Assembly: GCA_034432155.1 (NCBI GenBank)
Contig: DAOUCP010000066.1
Location: forward strand, 1-14,915
Length of the DNA stretch: 14,915 nucleotides
Reading direction: 5' to 3'
Origin: DAOUCP01 sp034432155
Lineage (GTDB): Bacteria > Chloroflexota > Anaerolineae > Epilineales > Epilineaceae
Position 1 is the first letter of the stretch. Each line of letters begins with the position of its first letter. The notes beneath the pieces were generated by a model that worked only from the letters and a program-made list of their open reading frames with translations, did not search any database and was not told where the DNA came from. The translations under genes were made by a program, and so were the position numbers. This document shows, piece after piece, positions 1 to 6,020 of the stretch.

Positions 1-291
1 GCAATCGGCATCGGTGAAGAGCAGGAACTGGCCGATTGCCGCCTCAGCGCCTCGATTGCGGGCCGCCGCGGAGCCGAGATGCGGTTGCGACAGGAGGCGA
101 ACCGGATAGCGGCTGGCCACCGCCACGGTGTCATCGCTGGACCCATCGTCCACGACGATGATTTCCGCCCGTCCATGGCCTGTCTGGGGCGTCATCACCG
201 TCTGCGCCTGAAGCGCTGCCAGACAACGTCCGATCCGCCCCGCTTCGTTGAACGCCGGCACGATGATCGACAATCCTGCCTCAGGGTTCAT
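1..291 (-). CDS. Family 2 glycosyltransferase, N-terminal part (cut by window edge)
   Basis: Translating the minus strand from the ATG at 291 gives 97 residues, open to position 1. The protein begins MNPEAGLSIIVPAFNEAGRI and has the GT-A hallmarks of family 2: the IIVPAFNE strand-turn at residues 9-16, VVDDGSSDDT at 46-55 (nucleotide-sugar binding aspartates), SAAARNRGAE at 74-83, and FTDAD at 92-96 (the metal-binding DxD position). Such enzymes move a sugar from a nucleotide donor to a growing lipid-linked or surface glycan at the cytoplasmic membrane face. The start overlaps the end of wecB by 11 nt, so it very likely belongs to the same operon. The acceptor-specificity half lies outside the window, so donor and acceptor cannot be named. 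The family call is secure. Confidence 0.88.
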   Translation of the reverse strand, partial: MNPEAGLSIIVPAFNEAGRIGRCLAALQAQTVMTPQTGHGRAEIIVVDDGSSDDTVAVASRYPVRLLSQPHLGSAAARNRGAEAAIGQFLLFTDADC

Positions 292-1429
292 GGCCGGACC
301 CCGGCTGCGGAAGCCACTCGGGCACCCCGCGGTCACCCCGCAGGGCAGCCACGATGCGCACCGCCGCCTGACCGTCACCAAACGGATTGCCCGCCCGGGC
401 CATGGCTTCGTAGGCCGCCGGATCGTCCAGCAGTCGATTGGCCTCAGCCACGATGCGCTCGGGGTCCGTGCCCACTAGACGAGCCGTCCCGTATTCGATC
501 GCCTCTGGCCGCTCGGTGCGCTCGCGCAGCACCAGCACTGGCTTGCCCAGCGTCGGCGCCTCCTCCTGGATGCCTCCCGAGTCCGTCAGGATCAGCCTGG
601 CGCGCTCCAGCAACCACAGGAGCGGTCGATAGTCGAGCGGTGCGAGCAGGCTGATAGCGGGATCGCCCGCCAGGGCCGCCTCGATCGTTCTGGTCACGTT
701 GGGGTTCGGATGCACGGGGACGATGAGCTGCACATCCCCGCGGGCGCTCAGCCGTTTCAGCGCCAGGCAGATGCCTTCCAGCGGCCGGCCAAAACTCTCG
801 CGACGGTGGGCCGTAACCAGCAACCAGTCTCTGTCCGCCGGCAACCGCGCCAGCGGGCTGCCGCACTGCGGCGACCACGGGGAACGCAGTGCCGCCAGCA
901 GGGCATCGATCACGGTGTTGCCGGTGACCAGAATGGCAGCCGGATCGATGCCTTCGCGCAGCAGGTTCTCACGCGCCCGCGGGGTAGGCGCAAAATGCAG
1001 GTCGGCAACGTGCCCGGTCAGAACGCGATTGGTCTCTTCGGGAAACGGATTCGCCCGATCCCTGCTGCGCAGGCCGGCCTCCACGTGCCCCACGGCGATG
1101 CCGGCGTAGTGCGCCGCGATGGCCGCCGCCATGGTGCTGGTGGTGTCGCCCTGAACCAGCACCCAATCGGGACGCTCGGCAGCCAGAACCGGTTCCAGAC
1201 CCGCGAGCGTTCGGGCCGCCACCTGGGTCGGGGACTGGCCATCGCGCATGAGGTCAAGATCGACATCGGGCACAATGCGCCACGTCTGCAGGACTGAATC
1301 CAGGAGCTGGCGATGCTGGGCGGTGACCACCACCCGCGTCTCGATCCCTGCCGATCGCCCCAGCTCGGCAATCACCGGCGCCAGCTTGATGGCCTCCGGT
1401 CGGGTCCCCAGAACGACCATGACCTTCAC
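281..1429 (-). CDS. wecB: UDP-N-acetylglucosamine 2-epimerase, non-hydrolysing
   Basis: A 382-residue protein, normal for the family, that interconverts UDP-GlcNAc and UDP-ManNAc in the cytoplasm. Landmarks run in family order: GTRPEAIKLAPVI (8-20), TAQHRQLLD (36-44), QGDTTST (93-99), HVEAGLRS (115-122), PFPEETNR (128-135), TAHRRESFG (206-214), PVHPNPN (238-244), DSGGIQEEA (283-291), RERTERPEA (302-310) and NPFGDG (348-353). Together these make the two-domain GT-B-like fold and its UDP and catalytic sites; no expected motif is missing. Translation probably starts at GTG 1429, because the reading MKVMVVLGTRPEAIK matches the usual N-terminus; an ATG three codons later is possible. The GTG overlaps the stop of the upstream small membrane-protein gene (GTGA, 4 nt), implying translational coupling. 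The product would supply ManNAc, or an acid derived from it, to the polysaccharide. Confidence 0.96.
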   Translation of the reverse strand: MKVMVVLGTRPEAIKLAPVIAELGRSAGIETRVVVTAQHRQLLDSVLQTWRIVPDVDLDLMRDGQSPTQVAARTLAGLEPVLAAERPDWVLVQGDTTSTMAAAIAAHYAGIAVGHVEAGLRSRDRANPFPEETNRVLTGHVADLHFAPTPRARENLLREGIDPAAILVTGNTVIDALLAALRSPWSPQCGSPLARLPADRDWLLVTAHRRESFGRPLEGICLALKRLSARGDVQLIVPVHPNPNVTRTIEAALAGDPAISLLAPLDYRPLLWLLERARLILTDSGGIQEEAPTLGKPVLVLRERTERPEAIEYGTARLVGTDPERIVAEANRLLDDPAAYEAMARAGNPFGDGQAAVRIVAALRGDRGVPEWLPQPGSGHEP

Positions 1430-1737
1430 GGCAGCGCGTCTTCACCTTGCCTGGCTGAGGGCCCTCGCCCCCTCTGGGCAGGATCCCCACCGAGCTCGTC
1501 GTCATCGTCGGCAGCACCCACCTCCGACCGCCGGCTCGCCACACGCCGTCGGCGAACCCGAATCGGGCGTGCATCCTCGCAGCGCGCGGAAAGCCAGCCG
1601 AAAAGCATACCCCCCGCCAGCGCAATCAGGCCCGCCAGAGCAACGTTGGCCCGCATGGCGTTCACCGCCAGGGCAGCGGTGACCAGCCACGCCAGGAGAG
1701 GCACCCAGAGCGGCCGCCGGCCATCGAGCGAACTCAC
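1426..1737 (-). CDS. Small two-TM membrane protein of unknown function
   Basis: A 103-residue protein I do not recognise. It has two hydrophobic segments, about residues 10-28 and 32-50, separated by a very short turn (NAMRAN), so it should form a membrane hairpin. A hydrophilic tail follows: a basic run RVRRRRVASRR at 60-70, then an acidic patch DDDDE at 77-81. By the positive-inside rule the tail is likely cytoplasmic. The GTG start at 1737 overlaps the stop of the SIS isomerase gene (GTGA), and the stop overlaps the GTG of wecB in the same way; these overlaps define the gene better than homology does. An in-frame ATG farther upstream exists but would run through the isomerase gene. No Shine-Dalgarno is visible, so translation probably depends on coupling. 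A scaffold or accessory role is only a guess. Confidence 0.68.
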   Translation of the reverse strand: MSSLDGRRPLWVPLLAWLVTAALAVNAMRANVALAGLIALAGGMLFGWLSARCEDARPIRVRRRRVASRRSEVGAADDDDELGGDPAQRGRGPSARQGEDALP

Positions 1738-2399
1738 GAAGTGGCCAGCCGTTCGCGAATGGCAATGGCGATGGCGTGGTCCAAGAGCAGGTGCACGGAC
1801 TCCTGGATGCCGATGTCCGGCGCCGGAACGCACAGGCAGAAGTCTGCCAGATGGCGCAGCGGGCCGCCGTGATCGCCCGTCAGCGCCAAAGTACGAGCGC
1901 CGATGCGGCGCGCCACTTCGATCGCGCGCAGGATGTTCGGTGATCGGCCGCTCGTCGAGATAGCGACCAATAGATCGCCGGCCTCCAACAGTCGTTCGAG
2001 CTGCTGCGCGTAGATCTCGGCGTAGTCCAGATCATTGCCCCAGGCGGTGATCAGTGGCACGTTGTCGGTGAGCGAGAAAGCTCGCAGCTTGGGCCCGCCG
2101 GGAACGGAAGCCCACTTGTTAAGATCATTCGCCATGTGCGAAGCCGTGGCTGCGCTGCCACCGTTGCCGGCGAGGTAGATGCGCCCCCCCGCAGCCGCCA
2201 CCTCCAAAAGCAGATCGGCCGCGCGCCAGATGTCAGCACTTGACAGGCCAGCGATCGCGGCCGCTGCCCGCTCGAGGCAATCACGCACGCAATCCTCGCC
2301 CGCCTGCCGGTCGGCCGCGGATCTACCGCCCAGGTCCGCGGCATGGCGCAGCCGGCCATCGCCAGCCTGCGCCTGCTGCCCGGATCGGCCAACGTCCAT
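1734..2399 (-). CDS. SIS-domain sugar-phosphate isomerase, GmhA-like (putative sedoheptulose-7-phosphate isomerase)
   Basis: A 221-residue cytoplasmic protein with one SIS domain. Motifs: LAGNGGSAATASHMANDL (76-93, phosphosugar loop), ISTSGRSPN (147-155, second phosphate-binding serine loop), ALTGDHGG (172-179) and GIQESVHLLLDH (197-208). This is the GmhA/LpcA pattern; those enzymes convert sedoheptulose 7-phosphate to glycero-manno-heptose 7-phosphate. The HddA-like kinase two genes upstream supports a heptose pathway. The ATG at 2399 is preceded by a strong Shine-Dalgarno, GGGAGGAGG, 6 nt away, so a much longer in-frame opening upstream is discarded. Oddities: about 30 extra N-terminal residues compared with E. 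coli GmhA (192 aa), Asp92 where E. coli has the catalytic Glu65 by my hand alignment, and one extra residue between IQE and the HxxxxH pair. Another phosphosugar substrate is therefore possible. Confidence 0.85.
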   Translation of the reverse strand: MDVGRSGQQAQAGDGRLRHAADLGGRSAADRQAGEDCVRDCLERAAAAIAGLSSADIWRAADLLLEVAAAGGRIYLAGNGGSAATASHMANDLNKWASVPGGPKLRAFSLTDNVPLITAWGNDLDYAEIYAQQLERLLEAGDLLVAISTSGRSPNILRAIEVARRIGARTLALTGDHGGPLRHLADFCLCVPAPDIGIQESVHLLLDHAIAIAIRERLATS

Positions 2400-2509
2400 C
2401 GCTTGCCTCCTCCCTGCTCTCCCTGACAACGGTTGGCATCGTCGCCTCGTCGGAATGGACAACGGCTGGCAACCTGAGCCGATCGCCCGTCCGTCGCCTC
2501 GACGCCGAA
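2400..2509 (-). promoter_or_regulatory. 110-nt intergenic gap with 14-bp direct repeat and strong RBS
   Basis: This is the largest gap inside the minus-strand gene run, between the polymerase stop (TAA at 2510-2512) and the isomerase ATG. It holds two near-identical 14-mers on the plus strand, GACAACGGTTGGCA at 2425-2438 and GACAACGGCTGGCA at 2458-2471, one mismatch and 33 bp apart start to start (about three helical turns). The first copy contains a short inverted repeat, CAAC-G-GTTG. The isomerase Shine-Dalgarno lies at about 2406-2414. I found no convincing -35/-10 pair. A regulator site or internal promoter is possible but unproven. Confidence 0.35.
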
Positions 2510-3982
2510 TTACCATTGTACACTGGGTTTCGCAACCTCGGCAGCCTCCGTTGCGCCCATTGCGTCGCCGCCATGACCTCCACTCGGCTCCAGACGCGGC
2601 GGCCGAGGCACCCACCGATGCGCCTGGTGGCGGACACCGGCCAGCACGCCCGCCATGGCCCACACGAGACAGCCCGGCTTGGCGCCGATGGCAATCGCAT
2701 CCAGCGTGCCGTGCAAGGCGTAGACCAAGAGTCCCAGCCCCAGGCCCATGACCAGCGGGGCCAGGGGGGAACCCCGCAATCGTCGCTGGCCCCGCCAGAC
2801 CATCCAAGCGACGCCGCTCATGAGGCCGACCACCGCCACCATGCCCGGCACACCGTAGTCCAGCCCGGCCTGCAGAAGCGTGTTGTGGGCATGAGGAAAG
2901 CCCTGGTACACGAAGGAGCCTTCGTACTCTGGCCGCTGGCCATGCACCAGGGGGAAGTTGTTCAGTCCGATGCCCGTACCCGGCTGCTCCGCCAAGAGCT
3001 CGAGTGCCTGGCGCCACAACTCGCGTCGCGCGGCGAGGGTCGTTCCTGCCTGGTCCACCAGCGGCCAGCCCGTCGCGCGCGGCAACGCAACGCCAAGCGC
3101 GCCAAGTGCCCCCACGGCTACCAGACTTGTGGCCGCTAGCGCTCCCCACCATGGCCAGCGGCGACGGCCGGCAACGAGCAGCCCGCCGGAGGTAGCCACC
3201 GCCAACCACGCACCCCGCGACTGGCTCAGGAGCAACAGGCCGGCACAGGTGAGCAGGGTAGCCAGTGCCAGGGGGCGGACGTAAGAGGGCGCTGCCGTCT
3301 CCGGCGCTCGGTCGCCCCTCGGCCACCAAAGTAGAGCGGCCGCCAGGATGCCAACCACGCCCGCCAGGCCGCCGACGGTGTTCGGATGGACGCCCGCTCC
3401 GGCCAGGGTGGCGTGCGGCACCTCATCGATCCAGCGCGGCAGGCCACTCAGGATGGGTGCCAGCGCCAGAACCTTGGCAGTCCAGTCGACACTCACCAGC
3501 GCCACCGCCGAGACGCCCAGGCCGGCCACGAGCAGGCAGGCAGTGGCCAGCCACGCCCGTCGAGGCGTCGAAACGGCGTTGGCCAGCGCGTAGTAGAGGG
3601 CCACCGCAAAGAGCAGGCTGCAGGCGCGGGAAATGGCAGCCACGGAATCGCGGGCCACCACGCAGGCCGCTGGCACTGTGAGCAGCAGTGCCAGAATGGG
3701 GCCGTCCAGGCCCGTCCGCGAGCTCCAGCGGCCGCGAACCCGGTAGCGGGCGAGCCACAGCAGTCCGATCCAAGCGGCGGCAGCAAGCTCCAGCGGCAGC
3801 GCCCGCCAACTGCCCACCGCCCCGCCAAGCCGAAGCTGGAACCATTCCGGCAGCACCAGCACCGGACCCGCCAACATCACCAGCCAGCCCTCGTGCTGTT
3901 CGAGGAACGACCACAGCGCGAGTGGCCGGCCCCTGCCTGGCGCCCTCGCGGCGCTGCGATCCTCGCGGGCCACCTGGTTCAT
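2510..3982 (-). CDS. O-antigen ligase/polymerase family membrane protein (Wzy/WaaL-like)
   Basis: A 490-residue polytopic membrane protein with roughly ten or more hydrophobic segments (for example 33-48, 62-78, 94-110, 119-136, 144-163, 203-219, 237-252, 277-298, 381-396, 408-424). Family marks are SQSRGAWLA at 253-261 at the start of the Wzy_C region, an extracytoplasmic loop with RRELWRQALELL and GIGLNNF (319-343), and HAHNTLLQAGLDYGVPG at 364-380, the conserved histidine/asparagine segment before the last helices. Members either polymerise lipid-linked repeat units or ligate finished chains; sequence alone does not say which. Beside a BY-kinase and a priming transferase, Wzy-type polymerisation is more likely. 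The ATG at 3982 overlaps the kinase stop (ATGA). The C-terminal 35 residues are hydrophilic and Pro/Gly-rich. Confidence 0.9.
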   Translation of the reverse strand: MNQVAREDRSAARAPGRGRPLALWSFLEQHEGWLVMLAGPVLVLPEWFQLRLGGAVGSWRALPLELAAAAWIGLLWLARYRVRGRWSSRTGLDGPILALLLTVPAACVVARDSVAAISRACSLLFAVALYYALANAVSTPRRAWLATACLLVAGLGVSAVALVSVDWTAKVLALAPILSGLPRWIDEVPHATLAGAGVHPNTVGGLAGVVGILAAALLWWPRGDRAPETAAPSYVRPLALATLLTCAGLLLLSQSRGAWLAVATSGGLLVAGRRRWPWWGALAATSLVAVGALGALGVALPRATGWPLVDQAGTTLAARRELWRQALELLAEQPGTGIGLNNFPLVHGQRPEYEGSFVYQGFPHAHNTLLQAGLDYGVPGMVAVVGLMSGVAWMVWRGQRRLRGSPLAPLVMGLGLGLLVYALHGTLDAIAIGAKPGCLVWAMAGVLAGVRHQAHRWVPRPPRLEPSGGHGGDAMGATEAAEVAKPSVQW

Positions 3983-5022
3983 TGCCTTGCTCTGCCCCCG
4001 TCCTGGCCCCGACCGACAGCCGGCCCCGGCGCCTCCTTGGCGGAGGGGCGGGCATCCAGAAGCAGCGAGGACCCGCAGGTATCGAGTCCGAAGCGCAACT
4101 CCCGATAGCCGTGCAGCGCCTCGCGTACCGCCGCTTGCCGGTCAGGCGGGACGTAGAGAAGCAGGTAGCCCCGCCCCCCAGCGCCGGTGACCTTTGCACC
4201 GATCGCCCCGGCTCGCATCGCTAGCTCCACCATGCGATTGATCTTGCGGTTGGTGATCCCGTCCGCCAACTGCTTCTTGAGCTCCCAGCCTTGCGCCATG
4301 AGTTCGCCGAGGACATCCAGAGTCCCGCGCTGCAGCGCCTCCCGACCTTCCCGGGCCAGTTGGGCAAGAGCGCGCAATTGGCGACGGCGGGATTCGACAG
4401 CCGATCGCTGTGCCGAGAGCAACGCCATCGCGCGCCGTGCATCGCCGGTGTAGAACAGAAGCAGACGCGCCACGAGCTCCTCGGCTTGTCGGCCATCGCC
4501 CGCGCCGACCGCGTCCTCGACGGTGACGCCTTCCGGGGTGAACGTCACCAGACGCAGCCCGCCATAGGCCGCCAGGTACTGATCCTGCTTGCCGATCGGG
4601 CGCTCCAGCCGACCGATTTCGACGTCGCAAGCCGCCTCGGCCAGTTGTGCCGGCGTGGGCTGCACCCCCAGATACGTCCAAAAGGCGTTCAGGAGCCCGA
4701 CGGTGAGCGTACTGGACGACCCCAGGCCAGTGCCCTTGGTGGGGATGTCGGCCAACGTCGCAACCTCCACCCCACTCGCAATCCCCACATGCCGCAACGA
4801 TTCGCGCACCAACTCGTGGCGCAGATCCGACAGGCAGCTCACCGTCTGGGTCCGTGTGTAGCTCAGCCGAATCCGATCATCGTAACGGCGATTCAGTGTG
4901 ACGTACACGTACTTGTCGATGGCTGCTGCCAGCACACAGCCTGGCTCGCGGCAGTAGAACTCTGGGAAGTCGCTGCCCCCGCCCAGGAGCGAAACGCGCA
5001 GCGGCGTCCGGGTCACGATCAT
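3979..5022 (-). CDS. hddA: GHMP-family sugar kinase, HddA-like (D-glycero-alpha-D-manno-heptose 7-phosphate kinase)
   Basis: A 347-residue cytoplasmic kinase with all three GHMP motifs: RTPLRVSLLGGGSDFPEFY (5-23), the ATP loop GTGLGSSSTLTVGLLNA (97-113) and AKVTGAGGRGYLLLY (276-290). IGKQDQY at 143-149 supplies the likely catalytic aspartate (D147). The N-terminal wording, including IDKYVYV (35-41), matches the HddA branch, which phosphorylates heptose 7-phosphate at C1 in the GDP-heptose route. That fits the GmhA-like isomerase in the same operon. The start is ATG 5022 because GGAGGT sits 5 nt upstream; an in-frame extension to 5199 would overlap the epimerase gene needlessly. The start overlaps the epimerase stop (ATGA), and the stop overlaps the polymerase start. 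The last 20 or so residues are low complexity. Another C1 sugar kinase activity cannot be excluded. Confidence 0.87.
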   Translation of the reverse strand: MIVTRTPLRVSLLGGGSDFPEFYCREPGCVLAAAIDKYVYVTLNRRYDDRIRLSYTRTQTVSCLSDLRHELVRESLRHVGIASGVEVATLADIPTKGTGLGSSSTLTVGLLNAFWTYLGVQPTPAQLAEAACDVEIGRLERPIGKQDQYLAAYGGLRLVTFTPEGVTVEDAVGAGDGRQAEELVARLLLFYTGDARRAMALLSAQRSAVESRRRQLRALAQLAREGREALQRGTLDVLGELMAQGWELKKQLADGITNRKINRMVELAMRAGAIGAKVTGAGGRGYLLLYVPPDRQAAVREALHGYRELRFGLDTCGSSLLLDARPSAKEAPGPAVGRGQDGGRARQ

Positions 5023-5969
5023 CGAGCACCTCCGCTGCTCTCTTGGCCGCTCTGCTCGCGGAAGTAGGCCACAGTGCGGGCCAACCCTTCCCCGAGGGGC
5101 ACTTGCGGCTGCCAGCCCAGCTCCGCTGTCGCCCGCGCCGCAGACAGGTAGATACGGTACGTCTCGCCCAGCTTCGCCGGGCCGTGCATAGGCGGCCACG
5201 CGTAGCCGGTCAGCTCAGCGAGCTTAGCGAAGATATGGTTCACGCTGACTGGCTGGCCCCAGCCCAGGTTGTAGACGCCGCGCGATCCAGCCTCCTCCAA
5301 GACCATTAGGTTGGCTCGAGCGCAATCGGACACGTAGACGAAGTCGCGCTCTTGGTTGCCATCACCGTTGATGATGCACTGCTCGCCAGCCAGCATGTGG
5401 CTGGCAAAGACGGCCACGACGCCGGCCTCGCCACTCGGATTCTGGCGTGGGCCATAGACGTTGGGATAGCGAAGGACGGTGTAATCCAGTCCCCGGTTGA
5501 CCGAGTACAGCTCCACATAGTGCTCGACGGCGTGCTTGGAGGCGCCGTATTCGCAGAGCGGCCGGATGGGGTGCTCCTCGTCGACCGGCAGGTACTCGGG
5601 CTCGCCGTAGACGGCCCCGCCGCTGGAGATGTAGATGAACTTGCGCACACCGTGCCGCACCGCATTCCACAGGACGTTGATGCTGCCCAGGATGTTCACC
5701 TCGCCATCGTACAGCGGCTCGGCGGTTGAGCGGCGAACGTCCATCTGGGCAGCATGATGGCTCACCACTTCCGGTCGCTCGCGCTCGAACACCTCCTCGA
5801 TCGCGGCCTGGCGAATATCGAGTTCGTAGAAGCGAGCCCGTGGGTGCACGTGGTCGCGACGACCCGTACACAGGTTGTCGATGACGGCCACGTCATGCCC
5901 GGCTTCGACGAGCTGATCTACGACGTGGGACCCGATGAACCCGGCACCCCCGGTTACCAGAATGCGCAT
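5019..5969 (-). CDS. NAD-dependent sugar-nucleotide epimerase/dehydratase (extended SDR, GalE-like)
   Basis: A 316-residue cytoplasmic Rossmann enzyme. Visible elements: NAD-binding TGGAGFIGSH (6-15), DNLCTG (31-36) after beta-2, HHAAQMDVRRS (71-81), SSGGAVYG (115-122) with the catalytic serine position, YGASK (141-145) with the Tyr/Lys pair, RYPNVYGPRQ (167-176), GNQERDFVYVSD (204-215) in the substrate-binding half, and YNLGWGQPVSVN (233-244). Length and motif order fit UDP-glucose 4-epimerase-like proteins (GalE, WbpP, Gne), which invert C4 of a UDP-hexose or N-acetylhexosamine; substrate is not readable from these motifs. The ATG at 5969 has GGAGGG about 10 nt upstream, after a 51-nt gap from the TolB-like gene. 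Its TGA overlaps the ATG of the hddA-like kinase. It probably supplies an epimerised sugar for the same glycan. Confidence 0.92.
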   Translation of the reverse strand: MRILVTGGAGFIGSHVVDQLVEAGHDVAVIDNLCTGRRDHVHPRARFYELDIRQAAIEEVFERERPEVVSHHAAQMDVRRSTAEPLYDGEVNILGSINVLWNAVRHGVRKFIYISSGGAVYGEPEYLPVDEEHPIRPLCEYGASKHAVEHYVELYSVNRGLDYTVLRYPNVYGPRQNPSGEAGVVAVFASHMLAGEQCIINGDGNQERDFVYVSDCARANLMVLEEAGSRGVYNLGWGQPVSVNHIFAKLAELTGYAWPPMHGPAKLGETYRIYLSAARATAELGWQPQVPLGEGLARTVAYFREQSGQESSGGAR

Positions 5970-6020
5970 CGCCTTTGGGCCCTCCTGCCGCTCGGTATCA
6001 ATTCGGCCCTCTCGGCATGC

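Noticed and set aside
2240..3139. 299-residue open frame on the plus strand opposite the isomerase and polymerase
   Set aside because: Composition is Arg/Pro/His-rich as expected for antisense frames in GC-rich DNA; the opposite strand encodes conserved family motifs throughout.
2400..3329. Long in-frame upstream extension of the SIS isomerase frame on the minus strand, making a 531-residue protein
   Set aside because: The extra 310 residues lie antisense-free but out of frame within the polymerase gene, have no SIS or other domain features, and the ATG at 2399 has a strong Shine-Dalgarno at proper distance.
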